DNA of 64,000 bases, taken from positions 16,985,275 to 17,049,274 of the forward strand of contig NC_087066.1 of the NCBI RefSeq assembly GCF_963678635.1, read 5' to 3'. The notes beneath the pieces were generated by a model. It had not been told where the DNA came from, did not search any database, and saw only the letters and a program-made list of their open reading frames with translations. The stretch's first letter is position 1, and the number at the start of each line of letters is the position of its first letter. This DNA comes from Symsagittifera roscoffensis. Taxonomy: Eukaryota > Xenacoelomorpha > Acoela > Convolutidae. Below are positions 20,647-31,905 of this stretch, one piece after another. The translations under genes and the position numbers were made by a program.

Positions 20647-22713
20647 TTATTTCTTTTTAAATTTGCCATATTTACTAGATGGAATTGTAGTTTCATAAAA
20701 AATTGTAGGACGATTTGTCCGTTTAGGTCTTTTGGTTTCAGAAAGTGATCCAGGTGCGGATCGAGTGTTCTCGTAGAAGCTTTCCTGAGAGCTATGAGGG
20801 GTATTTTTTCGATCAGTAAAGCTTTCTGATGATTCAGATAAACGAGGGAAATCAGGAGGACGGGGAGTATTATATCGTGTTATTATATTGGGGTGGCGGC
20901 GGCCAAAGTCATTTGAGAGACTAGTGTTAGGACTTTTACTGCGGCTAGGTAGACGGCGGTGGCCATAACTACTAGATTGACTAGTTGAAGGATTAGGGGT
21001 GTTATCAACAGGATAGGGAGTTGAACTTCGAATAGGTCTAAGATTCTGGTCAATCGCAGTCGCATCGAACAAATTTCTTAGATGCAAAGTTTCTCTACCT
21101 GAATCTAATGATTGTTCTTGGACAATGGTTTTATTTTGATCCTCATTTGTAGGATTATTATCAGTCATTTGCTGATAACCATTGATGAATACTGGCCAAA
21201 ACTGGTATTGTAGATTTTCAACCTGCTTAGGTTTATTGAAAGAGTTGATTTGTTGATTTGTTATTTGATCATAAAAATCACTTGAAAATAAATCACTAGA
21301 GTACTCTTGTAGTAGTTTGGGCATTTGTTGTTCTTTAGGAAAGTATTCAACAATATGATTGCGGTGGACAATCTTTTTTTCGTTAGTAAAATCATTTTGA
21401 ATTCCGTACGTTACTTCCGTTACGTACGGAATTTGAGATTTCAATAGTGGTTCGGATCTATTTTCTAGTAACACCTTAGTGCCTTCTTTTATAGGCCGTC
21501 CTAATTTAAATTGATTTTGGAACATGTGGGCCTTATTAGTGATGCGATGGCAATGGGTATAGGTGTTACTATAAATCAACTTAAAATAATTTTCCCTTTT
21601 CAGTATTTCGGCGGAAGTTTGATTTTTTAGAAATCTATCTATGGTCTCATTGTTTGACTTATGCTCGGTATGAGCATGATTTTTGAGACCAAAGACAATC
21701 TCATATGGAGTGTAACATGTACTTAAATTAATAGCGGTGTTAGGTGCAAAAGCAAACTTATTTGCTAATTCAGACCAGTTTGAGCCTGAAGTACTCAAGA
21801 AATGTCGAAAGTACTGGGTTAAATGTTTATTCTAGACTTCGACTTTTCCATTAGTCCAAGGCGAGTATGTAGTTCTTGATCTTAGGGTTATTCCCAACTC
21901 AGAGGACCAATGAGCAAAGTCATTACTCATGAATGCACTTCCATTATCATGAATAATTTGTTGTGGATTACCAAATGTTGTGATGTATTTCTCTAAGAGC
22001 TTAATGGTTTCCTTAGAGTCTGCATGGGTGCATGGATATACTTGAAGATATCTAGAGAAGGCATCTATCACAACTAAGCAAAAACTTTTGCCGTGACTTC
22101 ATGGTCTGAGTGGACCTTTATGATCAATGTGGATCGTTTTCATTGGGATTGTTTCTAATTGTCCCCATTGTTGTAATGGAGCGTCATTCAGGTCTTTTCG
22201 TTTAGGCTTATTCTTCTGACATTCTAGACAATCATGAAGAAGTATGTTGACCCATTTATAGAGTCCGGGTCAATAGAAATATCTTTTGATTATTTCCAAA
22301 GTTTTTGTTTCGCCGTGATGACCGCTAAGAGGATGCTTATGAGTTAACTCAAAGCAGTTTAGCACTAGGGAGATGGGTAAGCAAATTTTTGGACTCTTAG
22401 TATAGTCATCATTATATTCATTAATACATAGAAGATCATGTTGATCTTCAATGAATAATAATTCAAACTGCCTGATATAAGCTTTTAATCCTTTTTCTTC
22501 GCGATAAGGATTTTTTTTGTTTCTTTCTGGCTTTTCGTTTTGCTTTATGCAATTTTTGATGTCTTTGATTATAGTATGATTACACTGCTCTTGCATAATC
22601 GTTTCAACATATAAATTTGCTTCTTTAGCAAAGTCGGTCATTTTTGCTATTAGTTCAAGAGAATCTGATTTATTCTCTTCAGATTGGAGACTTAGGGGTT
22701 CAATTAATTTCAA
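20647..22713 (-). pseudogene. pol: Element A pol: integrase and long C-terminal tail
   Basis: Three main minus-strand pieces (22,270-22,713; 21,832-22,071; 20,647-21,798). An HHCC zinc motif is split between HKHPLSGHHG (about 22,330) and CLECQKNK (about 22,220). The core has the first Asp in IHIDHKGPLRP (about 22,125), a conserved VIDAFSRYLQ, the second Asp in HDNGSAF and the Glu in WTNGKVEV, so the DDE triad is intact. The region after the core (TCYTPYEIVFGL) continues into an unusually long, Ser/Pro/Arg-rich tail of about 200 residues ending at 20,647. Stops and shifts, for example right after GPLRP, make this copy non-functional. It would insert element cDNA into host DNA. Confidence 0.88.
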
Positions 22714-22788
22714 AGATCTTGTTTTGGTAGCAAACTCAGTTTTTGCTTTAACCAGATTGTTGATAAGGTTGTTCTCGACATTGCCTTC

Positions 22789-23769
22789 TTATAAGTCAAG
22801 CCATTCTGAATTTTCCACAGGATCATCAAGTGCAGATACTTCGTCTAGAATTTCTTCATAAATGTTTTCAGCGTTTATATCTGGTATAGATAGTCGTTTG
22901 ATTTGGTTGATTTGTTTGCCAAATCGGAAAAAATCTGTTATATTTTGAATTGCACTACAAGATTCGTCAAAATTTTCTGGGGCATCTTCAATGGCGAAGT
23001 CTCCTCTGTCACTGATTTTAATTAATTTCTTCTTAATTAACTTCTTTTTCCCGCTTTGCAATTGAGCAATGACTGGATAGCAATCGTTTTGAAATATGTT
23101 ATTATCGTCTTTGTGGAGTACTGAATAACATATTTGTTCTCCATTGTCTAGGATGAACTTTATATCATTCGGAACAGTTTTGTCTTCGAGGTGATATTTT
23201 TTTATATCAGCGATGGGTACATTTCGGCTCAATAAGTCCGGAAAGGCTAGGTTTGAACCTGGGGTATAGATTATTTTCAAATTGTTGAATTTTGTCAATA
23301 CGACTTGGTATTTGAAAAATCTATGCGAAAGTTGTCCTTTTCTGGACCATAAGAAGAGAATAGGTCTGTGATCACAATATAGGTATAGAGGAAAGGGTGA
23401 ACCTATAATGTAAAATTCATGGGTTTGCAAAGCAGATATTATTCCACATAGTTCACGATGTTGAGTAGACATTTTCTGCTCGGCCTTATCAAAGACTCTA
23501 GAATTGGCAGAAACAATTCTTTTCCCTTCAGGAAGGTCATGGATGAGTATACACCTGGTTCCTACATTTGAGGAGTCGGCGTGAATGTGGAATGGGTAGT
23601 TTACATTAGATATAGCAATTGAAATATCATGACAGAATTTGTCTTTCAGTTTTTGAAAAACTTCTTCATGGCATGGTAGCCATTGAAACTTGTCGTTACT
23701 GTTTGCCAGTTCATATAGACACTTTGCGTCTACGTGAAAATAGATGATGTATGTGCTGTAGAATCCCAT
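22789..23769 (-). pseudogene. pol: Element A pol: RNase H domain and connection to integrase
   Basis: A 326-codon frame. RNase H catalytic residues are visible in order: Asp in HIHADSS, Glu in QHRELCGI, Asp in YCDHRP and Asp in FPDLLSR, all conserved. The following about 130 residues are a hydrophilic linker to integrase. RNase H removes the RNA template during reverse transcription. The frame is separated from the RT by a phase change near 23,770. Confidence 0.88.
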
Positions 23770-24783
23770 GACACCTAATACTCCTAGAACTTCTGTTTTT
23801 CATTCGGGATTTCAATTTTTTTATGTCATCGATTCGTGAAGCGATTGGAGAAAGACAATCTTTAGAGACAACATGGCCTAGAAATTTAACTTTTCTTAGG
23901 AAGAAAAAAGTTTTGTCAGGGGCTGCTTTTAAGTTGGCTTTCCGTAAAAGAGAATGATATTTTCGAATTGTGTCAAACATTTCATTTTTATTTTGACTCT
24001 GTAACAGAGTGTCGTCTATGTAAGTAATTGCTTTTTTTTTCTTTAATCAGGCGTCCGAAAGCATATTTCATTAATTTACTGAAGAAATTTGGAAGTGGCT
24101 TCAAGCCATAGAATCCAACTTGGTAGGTATATTGTCTACCACCTACAAAAAAGCTTGTTAATTTCTGGGCCTCCTCTGTTAGTGGTACTTGATGGTAGGC
24201 GCAAGAAAGATCACTACTTGTGAAGTAAGATCCATTTATTCTGGTCATGAGAACTTGTAGTGCAAACATCTGTGATTGAGTTTAGATACCTAGCATCCAA
24301 GACCAACCCAACGTAGTCTTTTTTTGGAAGAATGATGACTGGGTTTACGAACCATGAGTTCATATCATCTTTTTCATTTAGTTCTCTGACTATGCCTGCT
24401 TGGATTAATTCATCCATCAGTTTGTCCAATTTATCTCTTAGATGGACAGGGATTTTACTAGGTCGTGGTTTTTTGAACGTTGCGTCTTTTTTGAGTGGTA
24501 TATGGAGTTTATGCTTTGTTTTTCCAATATCATGTTTGTGATGAGAATAAACATCTTGATCCTCTATCAGCATTTGAATTAGATCTGCAAATTCATCATC
24601 CGATATATCATTTTGTGTGAAATCGAAGTCAGATAAGAATTTAATAGTAGTTTTGATTTTTTCCAAAGTACTACTATTGTCCTTATCAATTGAGGAGTAT
24701 TGGGTAAACGTTTCGTTGACTAGAAAGGTAATTAGCCGATCATTATGTTCTTTGTTTCGGTATTTTTTAAATTTTTCTTTCAA
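23711..24783 (-). pseudogene. pol: Element A pol: reverse transcriptase
   Basis: Pieces at 24,214-24,783, 23,988-24,269 and 23,711-23,980. RT fingers: RPSKIPVHLRDKLDKLMDEL then GIVREL and a NPVIILPKKD block. Palm: FTSSDLSCAYHQVPL and GFYGLKPLPNFFSKLM. The catalytic YIDD is encoded at 24,011-24,022 in yet another phase. The thumb has KVKFLGHVVS. At least three phase changes occur. Motif order and spacing are those of Ty3/gypsy RT. Confidence 0.9.
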
Positions 24784-24831
24784 GGGAGGCCTGCAAAGGT
24801 TCTTTCCATCATGTGAAAAGTCCGTTGCTAT

Positions 24832-25340
24832 TTAATTTTCATTTTTGCATACTTTGACTATATCTGAACCAATTTTTTCAAATATCTCTGATACATTTTC
24901 TGTATCAAATACTTCAAGGGCAGGCATGTCCTTGATTTCTTGTCCTGAAACATAGACAAATATAGTAATTCCAGAATGTTGGAATACATCGACAACAATT
25001 TTGGAAACTTCTTCCCAATTCATTTTATCTAAGCCACAAGCAATTTTGGGCATAGCGATAGATCGAATGTTATTTGCTATAGCATGATCTTTCATTTTGG
25101 ACAAAGTGTTGAATATAGAGTCGTAACTGGGTTTCTGAAAGTACCTCTCTTTGGTAATGAGGTTATATATGATTTGTCTAGATTTTGGATCAGTGAAGAT
25201 GATCATTAATGTTAGCATGTATTGAGTTACAAAAGTGTCGTAACTGAGGATACCTTTTGATAATTGATTCAGCCAACCCTTTTTTTCATTGCTCTATCTG
25301 CAGAAATGGTATGCGCAATGGGCATATTCGATTCGAATAT
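24832..25340 (-). pseudogene. TARG1/OARD1-like macro domain embedded in element A pol
   Basis: The end of the 25,269-25,838 frame reads SIFESNMPIAHTISADRAM, the usual macro-domain opening (AH.IS.D..M). After a phase break in an A7 run, the 24,832-25,218 frame continues with IIYNLITKERYFQKPSYDS, IRSIAMPKIACGLDKMNWEE and ITIFVYVSG. These align in order with human TARG1/OARD1: its catalytic Lys84 lies in LITK and Asp125 in GCGLD, and both motifs are kept here. TARG1 removes ADP-ribose from glutamate/aspartate and deacylates O-acetyl-ADP-ribose. The domain lies between protease and RT, where gypsy elements normally have only a short linker. It was probably captured from a host or viral gene. This copy is frame-broken; the indel sits in a homopolymer. 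Confidence 0.8.
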
Positions 25341-25838
25341 GGACCTTTTTTTGAAGTCTACATATTGTAGACAGGGGCCGGATAATTGGTTGTTGATTTC
25401 TTGTGTAGTATTGACAACAGTGTTCAGCATGAAACAGCCATCAAATTCCGAACTTTCGTTTAAAATTCTTGTTGTGAACTCATCACAATCCTGGATAGCA
25501 AATTTTTTATCCTCGTATCCTTGAATATCAGTTACTGCATAGCCTAGTACATACTTGTTTAGTGTGACAGGATGATCTTTCTGATTCTCAATTAGGATAG
25601 GTAGGCTTTGCTCAATTTGAGTACAAACTGTATTTATGAAAACCAATTCGGTTTTGGTTGTATTTTTATGAGGCAGGAATGTATTTCCTTTTTCGAAGTA
25701 TGAATTTGGTTCAGCCAAGTGTTTGTATAAGTATGTAGAGCGTGCTGGGATGAACAAGGGTTCTTTCAAGTTAATTGAGACAATTTTTGAAACATTAGGA
25801 TATTCTTTATCATTGTTCATCAACCCGTAGAATATCAC
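25341..25838 (-). pseudogene. pol: Element A pol: linker between protease and macro domain
   Basis: The N-terminal two thirds of the 25,269-25,838 frame. It contains IPARSTYLY, a pattern seen after the protease in many gypsy polyproteins, then about 120 residues without a recognised motif. It runs in the same phase into the macro-domain opening, which argues that the macro domain was translated as part of pol. Confidence 0.6.
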
Positions 25839-25849
25839 ACCTTCTTTTT

Positions 25850-26180
25850 ATTTGAGCTCAACTGCGGGGATATCAAAGAAGAGAGTTTTTAAGAAGAGAT
25901 GACAAAAGTCTACTCCTAAAAGATTAGCAGTCTTTTCTTCAGTTATCCACACTTTGTGGTTAGATGGATATTATCCATCAGTGTCGAAACAAGATTGCTT
26001 AGATATATTTCCAATTCCTGATACGTTGGGTAGTTTATGATACTACAAGTCGAACCTGGGTCAATCATGAATTCAATTTAAAGTCCACTATTATTATTTT
26101 TGTCTCCGGTGGCAAAATGATATAAGCTATGATATATCCTTGATTTGGGACTACTATCATCGCTCGGTTTCGGAGACTTT
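25850..26180 (-). pseudogene. pro: Element A aspartic protease
   Basis: Minus strand near 26,060 reads FMIDPGSTCSIIN: the retroviral-type active site with Pro where Thr or Ser is usual (DTG/DSG). About 150 bases on, NLLGVDF matches the conserved G.DF of the flap-distal strand. Frames change between the two. The protease would cleave Gag-Pol. The Thr-to-Pro change probably marks decay. Confidence 0.7.
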
Positions 26181-26185
26181 AATAG

Positions 26186-27581
26186 TTTAAAGGAAAGAAA
26201 TCAGTGATCGCATCACAGTAATTAACTTCTTCCTCAACCCAGTGAGTAGTTTCAGACTGTATTTGATTCGATCTAAGATTTGGTGATTGAGATCGCGTTG
26301 AGTCTCGGCTGTTATTGCTATTATAGCTTCCAGTGTTATATGGTCGACCTCTAGGGTTACTATTGAATTGCCTATTTTCTTGGTCGTAGAACTGTTTAGC
26401 AATTTGTTCATTTTCTCTGAATTTGTTTTCTCTGGGTTACCTATCATCATAGGTTTGGGGCCTTTTGGTATTGAAAGACGATTGTGCATTAGCCTTTTGG
26501 AAATTGTTTCCGTTGTAGTTATAATTATGGCGAATGCCATAGTTATTTTGGCTAGGATTTGAATTGTTAGTAGTTCTGTTTTGGTTATCCCAAAACCGGT
26601 GGCTTGGGTTAGGGTTATTCTGGTTAGGGAAGTTATTCGGTCTTCGATTTCGTTCATAATCGGTTTTAAATGAAACTTTTCGTTCATTTTTTGTTGTGAG
26701 CTCATTTTGCAACTTATTTACTTCGTCCTGAACTTGCTTTTTTGAACATCTAGATATAGAATGTCCATTCATTCTGCAATATTCGCAAAATCGTGTACTG
26801 TTAGGTCTTCCCTTGATGTCAGGGTGACGTCGTTGAAATGAAGTATGGTCATTGATTGCACTAACTTCTTGATTCTTGATCAATTTAGTTAGTTCCTTAA
26901 TTTGAGTTTCTAATGAAGTCATTTTATCCGTTGTTGACTTATTAGCAGGATCAGTAGCAACAATGAATGTTAGATCCTTAGTAATTACATGATTTGTGAA
27001 TTGATCCCATTTCGAGTTTGGATGTTCTATCATGTATTCATGCGCTTTTTGTTTAAGGGCTAGAGGTTTTAGTCCCTTAATTGAGAAAACAAAATACTTT
27101 TGACTTCTCTGTCTGTTTTGTATTGTTCTTTCAGCATTTTGATCAGCTTCATCAGCATGAACTGTTACATCAATACTTTCGGGCCATACTCTATCTACAG
27201 AAGATTTGATTCTGTGGAAGTAATTTTTTATTAATTCGCCATCTTGGCGAGCTGCATTTTCAGCATCAATTCTATGTTTGAATTGATCTCGTCCGTCAGT
27301 GAATCTGTTTAGGAAGATATCTTTGAGTTGTGCCCATATGGTAGCGTTGGTTACATTATCATTGAACCATTCAAGTGATGTATCAGTTAACAATGATCCG
27401 AATAGGGATCGTTGTCTGCTATCATAGCTGCGTCGCGCATCATTATCAGCAGGTCTTTGACCTAATGAGAAAAGAATTTTTTTTCAACTGAATTCCAAAA
27501 TGCTGTAGCATTTTGGTTCGGGTCGTTTCCCGAAAATGTCATTAAAGACAAGTTCGGATGGGATAGTGGGGTATCAGCCAT
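26186..27581 (-). pseudogene. gag: Element A gag
   Basis: ATG at 27,581 (MADTPLSHP), broken after about 35 codons in an A8 run near 27,480, then the 318-codon frame 26,437-27,393. Helical capsid-like region first; a CX2CX4HX4C knuckle (CEYCRMNGHSISRC) near 26,770; an Asn-rich, basic tail. A second phase change near 26,440 leads to about 80 further residues ending near 26,186. It would package the element RNA. Frames in other phases here are shadows. Confidence 0.85.
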
Positions 27582-27786
27582 TTTATATTTAGTTTAAAAC
27601 TTAAAAAGAAAGATAGCAAAGTTTATAAATTTGTTTAGAAAACTTAAACTTCCGATTTGGAAATTTATTACTTCTCTTTATTTGTAATTCAGTTTGAGAA
27701 TTGGATTTTTTGCTTTTTATCTCTTTTTGAAACTTTAGCAATTTTAGCGAATTTTTAGAAGGTGAGCCTCACTGGTCGCACCATTT
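27582..27786 (-). promoter_or_regulatory. Element A leader with primer-binding site
   Basis: Three bases after the 5' LTR, in element sense, TGGTGCGACCAGTGAGG starts at 27,783. It opens with TGG, as expected for pairing with a tRNA ending in GGTCGCACCA. I cannot name the tRNA with confidence. The remaining 180 bases to the gag ATG are an AT-rich leader. Confidence 0.75.
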
Positions 27787-28462
27787 TATTCTGAGCTAGC
27801 AACACTATGTGCGCCGGACAAAACGCTTGCTAGGAATAAAGGGTGCTTTCTACTTTCTATCTTAGAGAGTAAATCTAAAATTCGCTGAGAAATATTTTAT
27901 TAGAAAAGAAGTTAGTATGAATTTACAGCAAGTTGCCTTTTGACGCGATATTTATTTTAAGGGTGAGATTAGAGATATTTTTACTGCTGAGATTGGATAT
28001 TATTTTAGAGAATGGTTGAGGTGGTTGAAGAGAGAGTATTGCTATTTGGTGAGATTTTGTTGGAGTATTATAGAGGGGAGTGGTGGTGTTAGAAGAGATA
28101 TTGTTGGGAATGAATTCCCGTAGTTTGAGCTTCTATTTATACTCAGATGGGAAATCGTACCACTTTTCGTATCAAATGAGAAGTTACTTCTTAACTTCGT
28201 ATTTTCTATTCGTACATTCGTATTTTACGAGAAGAATGTTTCGTATGCTCGTATTTTACGAGAAAAATTGTTATTATTCGCATTGAACGAGAATAGTCGT
28301 TTTATTTCTCAATGCTTAAAACGTTATACGAATTATTCCAATAGCATTTCCCTTCCTTTTGCACGGGAATAAAAACATATTTATTTTGTGGTGGCGGCGG
28401 CGTCACACTTTGTAAGCGCAATAAAATAATTCATGTTTCTATTTCTATTTGAAATCAGAACA
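27787..28462 (-). repeat. Element A 5' LTR (right copy)
   Basis: 676 bases matching 15,068-15,730. An AATAAA lies in element sense near 28,380. The 68-codon frame at 28,080 is LTR sequence. Confidence 0.92.
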
Positions 28463-30359
28463 CCTTTCCCCCTCCATCTCACCCCAACATGAATTTTATG
28501 GTCTGACGAGTGGTTTTACAAGGTTATTTATGAAAACCAAATATGTCTGTCGCAACCTAATTAACCTGCATGTCATTTTTCATGACAATCGGACACGGTG
28601 AACAGTAATTTTAAATATTAAAGTTTACAGGTAAGGGAAAAGTAAAAAAGCCTATCAAAATATTTTGGAATTACATGACTGTTCGTGTAGATCTGGAAAA
28701 ATCAATTTTGAATCAATCTGGAACAGTCTTCTAAGCCCAAATTACTATGTAAAGATGTTGTGCAATTGGAGCAGAGATTATTTTTATTTTGAATGGTTGA
28801 CAACAAATAACAGCTGATATCAGGTGTTCCTCCAAAATATAAAGATTTCTGCATGCATATAAAAAGAAAATTTTGATTTGAGTTATAATTTTTTGCCAGT
28901 TTGTTCTAAGCTCAGAAAATCGTTCTATTTTTTACTGATCGAAATAACCTTTAACAGACAAACTTTTTTAGAACCAATAAATTTAGGCCTAAATTATGGT
29001 GCCTAAAAGTTTTTTTTTACTATGAGAGAAATTGATTAGTTTCAGTTCTGCGTAATTGTAATAAACTGTCGGAAATTATTAGACGTTAATAATAAAAGTG
29101 AAAGCAATGGAAACAAAGTTGCTCTCTTTTCGTCAATTAAGTTCCAACTAACTTATTTGCTCATTGCAAGGTTAGTTTAGAGGAAAAAATTTAGAAAAAT
29201 ATTTACTAAAATCATTTTGTCTTTATTTTCAAGGTCAAAAAGATTTCAGACAACGCTTAGTTCATAAAACTTAGATGAAACAATTTATTACGTGAGCTCA
29301 TTGAAGATCAACGAGCTCGCGTAATAAAATGTCTTACAAATAAATCAAAAATCGTCAAAGGTTCTACTGAACCCTGATACCTATGAAGATATGCCTGTTT
29401 TCAGTTTATAAACTTGACAAGAAACAGATTCACTATATTTGAATCATGTTTACTTAACCGACTGCCTGTTGATCTTCAATCTTCAGAAATACAACCAAAG
29501 GAAGCTTTTTACTCGACGTCAAAATTGCAAAAAAAAAATTTTTTTCATGAAAGCCAATAAATAGAAAAATAAAAAAGCTTGTTGCGTTGAGCACAAAGTG
29601 CCATCTTTCTGATCTAAGAAACAAAAAAATGAGAGACTTGTAAGCTCAACTTCTGTTTTTCAATTTTTTTTTCGGGTCTTATTCAAAAAAATGTTTAGAA
29701 AACTTCTCTCTTTAGTCGACTTGTGGACATGCTCCATCTTCTAGAAAATGACGATTAAAGTTTGAATAAATTGAATTTTTTGTACTGTTGTTATAGCTTT
29801 TTAAATCGTTATTACGTAAAATTTTTCCAATTTTGTATCTCAGACTAAATCAGTAGTCAGAAAACAAGTGCACTTAATTTCCAGTTCGCCATTTTTTCAA
29901 ACTTTTTTTTTAAATTGCATCTTAAATTGAACTTGAGTTTTTATCCTGCAACTTTACCTGAAAGTCTCTGACAGCGCACAATCTATAAATTTTACTGATA
30001 AGTGTTTTCTAATTTTAGTATGATCAAAATCTGAGTTTCAGCTTAGTTTTTAGTGTAGGCCTGTGAGTTAAATTGTTGTCATTTTTCCTTATGTTCATTA
30101 ATTTTATGTTGTTCTAATTTAGTTTGAAAGGACTGAACGAGTTTCTTATCAGCAGAACACTGTTTTTTCTGCATTGATTGTCTCCAACCAAAATAAATGA
30201 GCTGTGGAATTCACAAAATATATTTTTAAATTTTCCAATGTTTGCGATGACATCTACAAAAGACATAATTTTCGCCTATAAATTGTACGTGAGTTTTATG
30301 GTACCGATATTGAAGATGCAATGTAGGCGGGACGTCACTAATAACTGACTTGTTCCTGC

Positions 30360-31592
30360 CATGAGAGTTGACCATCTGGTTAGTGGAACCAGTGAATCTT
30401 TGAGTGTAATTTATGGTCCAGTAGTCCCTTTTGCGTTTCCAGTCTATAAAGTGGAAACTTTCAAAGGCTCGATGCAGCACCTGAAAGTCATCTCGGTAAT
30501 TGATGGAAGAAAATTTAACTGATGCCTAGAAACCCTGAGCGGGAATCTTACGTTTGGGAAAGTTGCAGAAACAGAAATGTTAGCGATAAATTTTAACGAT
30601 CCTTTCTGTGACATATTGAAGTTAACCTTAAGCTCTGGAACTTAGGTCTTGAAACAAGATAAACGGAGAGGTGACGAGAGTCCCTATGTTATTAACGGCT
30701 TACCAAAGGTTCAGAAAAAAAACAGACGACTTGAATGGCTTCAAAAAACGTCTAGAAGAAAAACTCTACTGGGAACTGAATCCGTAGTATGGGCACCACA
30801 ATTTAGATCTTTTGAGACGAGCGAGATAAAGCTTGCTGCCCACGCCAACATAATTGATCCATACTTCGTGAGCATTAACGCTGCTGTGCTTCAGTACACA
30901 AAGTTCGCAAATTCTGAAGAATCAACGAGAAGAAAAAGAAGCAACGTGGCAACAATCCTCCCACCCCCCCCCCCCCCCCCCCCCCCGCTGCTTGGGAGAC
31001 TCATGAAGGAGTGGGCTAAGATCAACTTCGCCACGCCTGCTGTAAGGAAAAACTACACTTAAAGGTAAAAGCGGTGATTTTACTCAATTACAAGGAATAA
31101 GTCATACCGCTAGGAAAATTGTTATCTCGAGATGCAATAGCAACCCTCGGATGCGAAAAAAAAATATTAGTCCTTATATAATATCAATTTATGAAAAAAT
31201 TGCTGAAGATAAAAAAGAGTCTCCAAATGGATGAATCCAGTGACTCACAACACACAGCAAAGAGGCGATAAAGAAAAAGAGAAACCTAAAGTCAAGTCTA
31301 GCGGGAGAAAGACCCGGATGGTACGGTGGAAAGGTTGTTAAGTTTACATTTAGACCTGCTCCTTAATGGAGAAAATCAAACAAATTAAGCGGCAAGATAG
31401 GCTTAGGAGGTGCAAGACAACTCTTTTACACTAGAAATTGGCTCAGTTTGTATGAATCCAATCAATCATACGTCAGAGAGCAGCTCCTGTCAATTTTGAA
31501 CAAACAAGTGAATCAAAAAAATGTTATTGGAATCACCTCACAGAAGAAAGATTCTCAACGCAGCTAGAGTATCTTTCGTAGAAAGCTTGCTT
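30360..31592 (+). pseudogene. Decayed homologue of the element B helical ORFs
   Basis: About 30,395-30,500 encodes a relative of the TVIYGPTVPFAFPDVKVE motif found at 52,225. The 30,649-31,062 frame aligns with 52,620-52,860: FRSFETSEIKLAA versus LRAFETNERRVAK, IDPYFVSINAAVLQYTKF versus IDPCFVGRNAAGLHYTQF. The bases near 31,130 match the block before 52,980, and ESPHRRKILNAARVSF near 31,530 matches ESPRRRRIKGTARVPF at 53,280. Stops, shifts and a poly-C insertion break it. Confidence 0.7.
30964..30986. repeat. Poly-C tract, 23 bases
   Basis: An uninterrupted run of 23 C inside the decayed copy. The aligned place in element B has no such run. It is an insertion/expansion or an assembly artefact, with G-quadruplex potential on the opposite strand. 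Confidence 0.9.
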
Positions 31593-31792
31593 NNNNNNNN
31601 NNNNNNNNNNNNNNNNNNNNNNNNNNNNNNNNNNNNNNNNNNNNNNNNNNNNNNNNNNNNNNNNNNNNNNNNNNNNNNNNNNNNNNNNNNNNNNNNNNNN
31701 NNNNNNNNNNNNNNNNNNNNNNNNNNNNNNNNNNNNNNNNNNNNNNNNNNNNNNNNNNNNNNNNNNNNNNNNNNNNNNNNNNNNNNNNNNNN
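31593..31792. other. Assembly gap of exactly 200 N
   Basis: The round size indicates a placeholder and not a measured gap. The sequence changes from old AT-rich copy A' on the left to the gag-derived repeat array on the right, so the true distance and even the join are uncertain. Frames across it are meaningless. Confidence 0.98.
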
Positions 31793-31857
31793 TCGTCCAA
31801 GTGGACTATACCGCAACAGACAAGAAGTTAGCAGAAGCGAAAAACGCTTGAAGGAGA

Positions 31858-31905
31858 GGACGAATTAACACTTGAACAAAAACTTGTTCAAGTGTTAATT
31901 CGTCC
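31858..31905. repeat. Example hairpin type 1: 21-bp perfect arms, 6-base loop
   Basis: Left arm GGACGAATTAACACTTGAACA, loop AAAACT, then the exact reverse complement. The same fold recurs many times in the array. Confidence 0.9.

Larger units (their letters stand above)
15068..28462 (-). mobile_element. Element A: Ty3/gypsy-type env-bearing LTR element, 13.4 kb
   Basis: Two LTRs (15,068-15,730 and 27,787-28,462) bracket minus-strand gag, protease, macro domain, RT, RNase H, integrase, env and an accessory frame. The four bases CCTT flank both ends (15,064-15,067 and 28,463-28,466), a target-site duplication of the usual size. The LTRs begin TGTTC and end AGAATA in element sense. By eye they differ by several percent plus a small indel, so the insertion is not recent, in line with its many stops. 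The domain order protease-RT-RNase H-integrase defines Ty3/gypsy. It is longer than a typical 7-9 kb gypsy element because of the extra domain, an antisense gene and an accessory frame. Confidence 0.93.
28750..31592 (+). mobile_element. Old relative (copy A') of the element B downstream unit, cut by the gap
   Basis: 28,750-29,190 matches 59,760-60,260 in order ('atcaggtgtt-ctcca', 'cagttctgcgtaa', 'ttgctctcttttc', 'gcaaggttagtttagagga'). About 29,570-29,640 matches the 'gcttgctgcgttgagc' block. From about 30,330 the sequence is collinear at protein level with 52,180-53,335 of element B. It is AT-rich and heavily diverged, so it is much older than element B. It ends at the assembly gap. No intact gene lies in 28,467-30,330. 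Confidence 0.7.

Noticed and set aside
31521-31868. ORFs reading across the N gap
   Set aside because: The gap size is a placeholder, so phase across it has no meaning.
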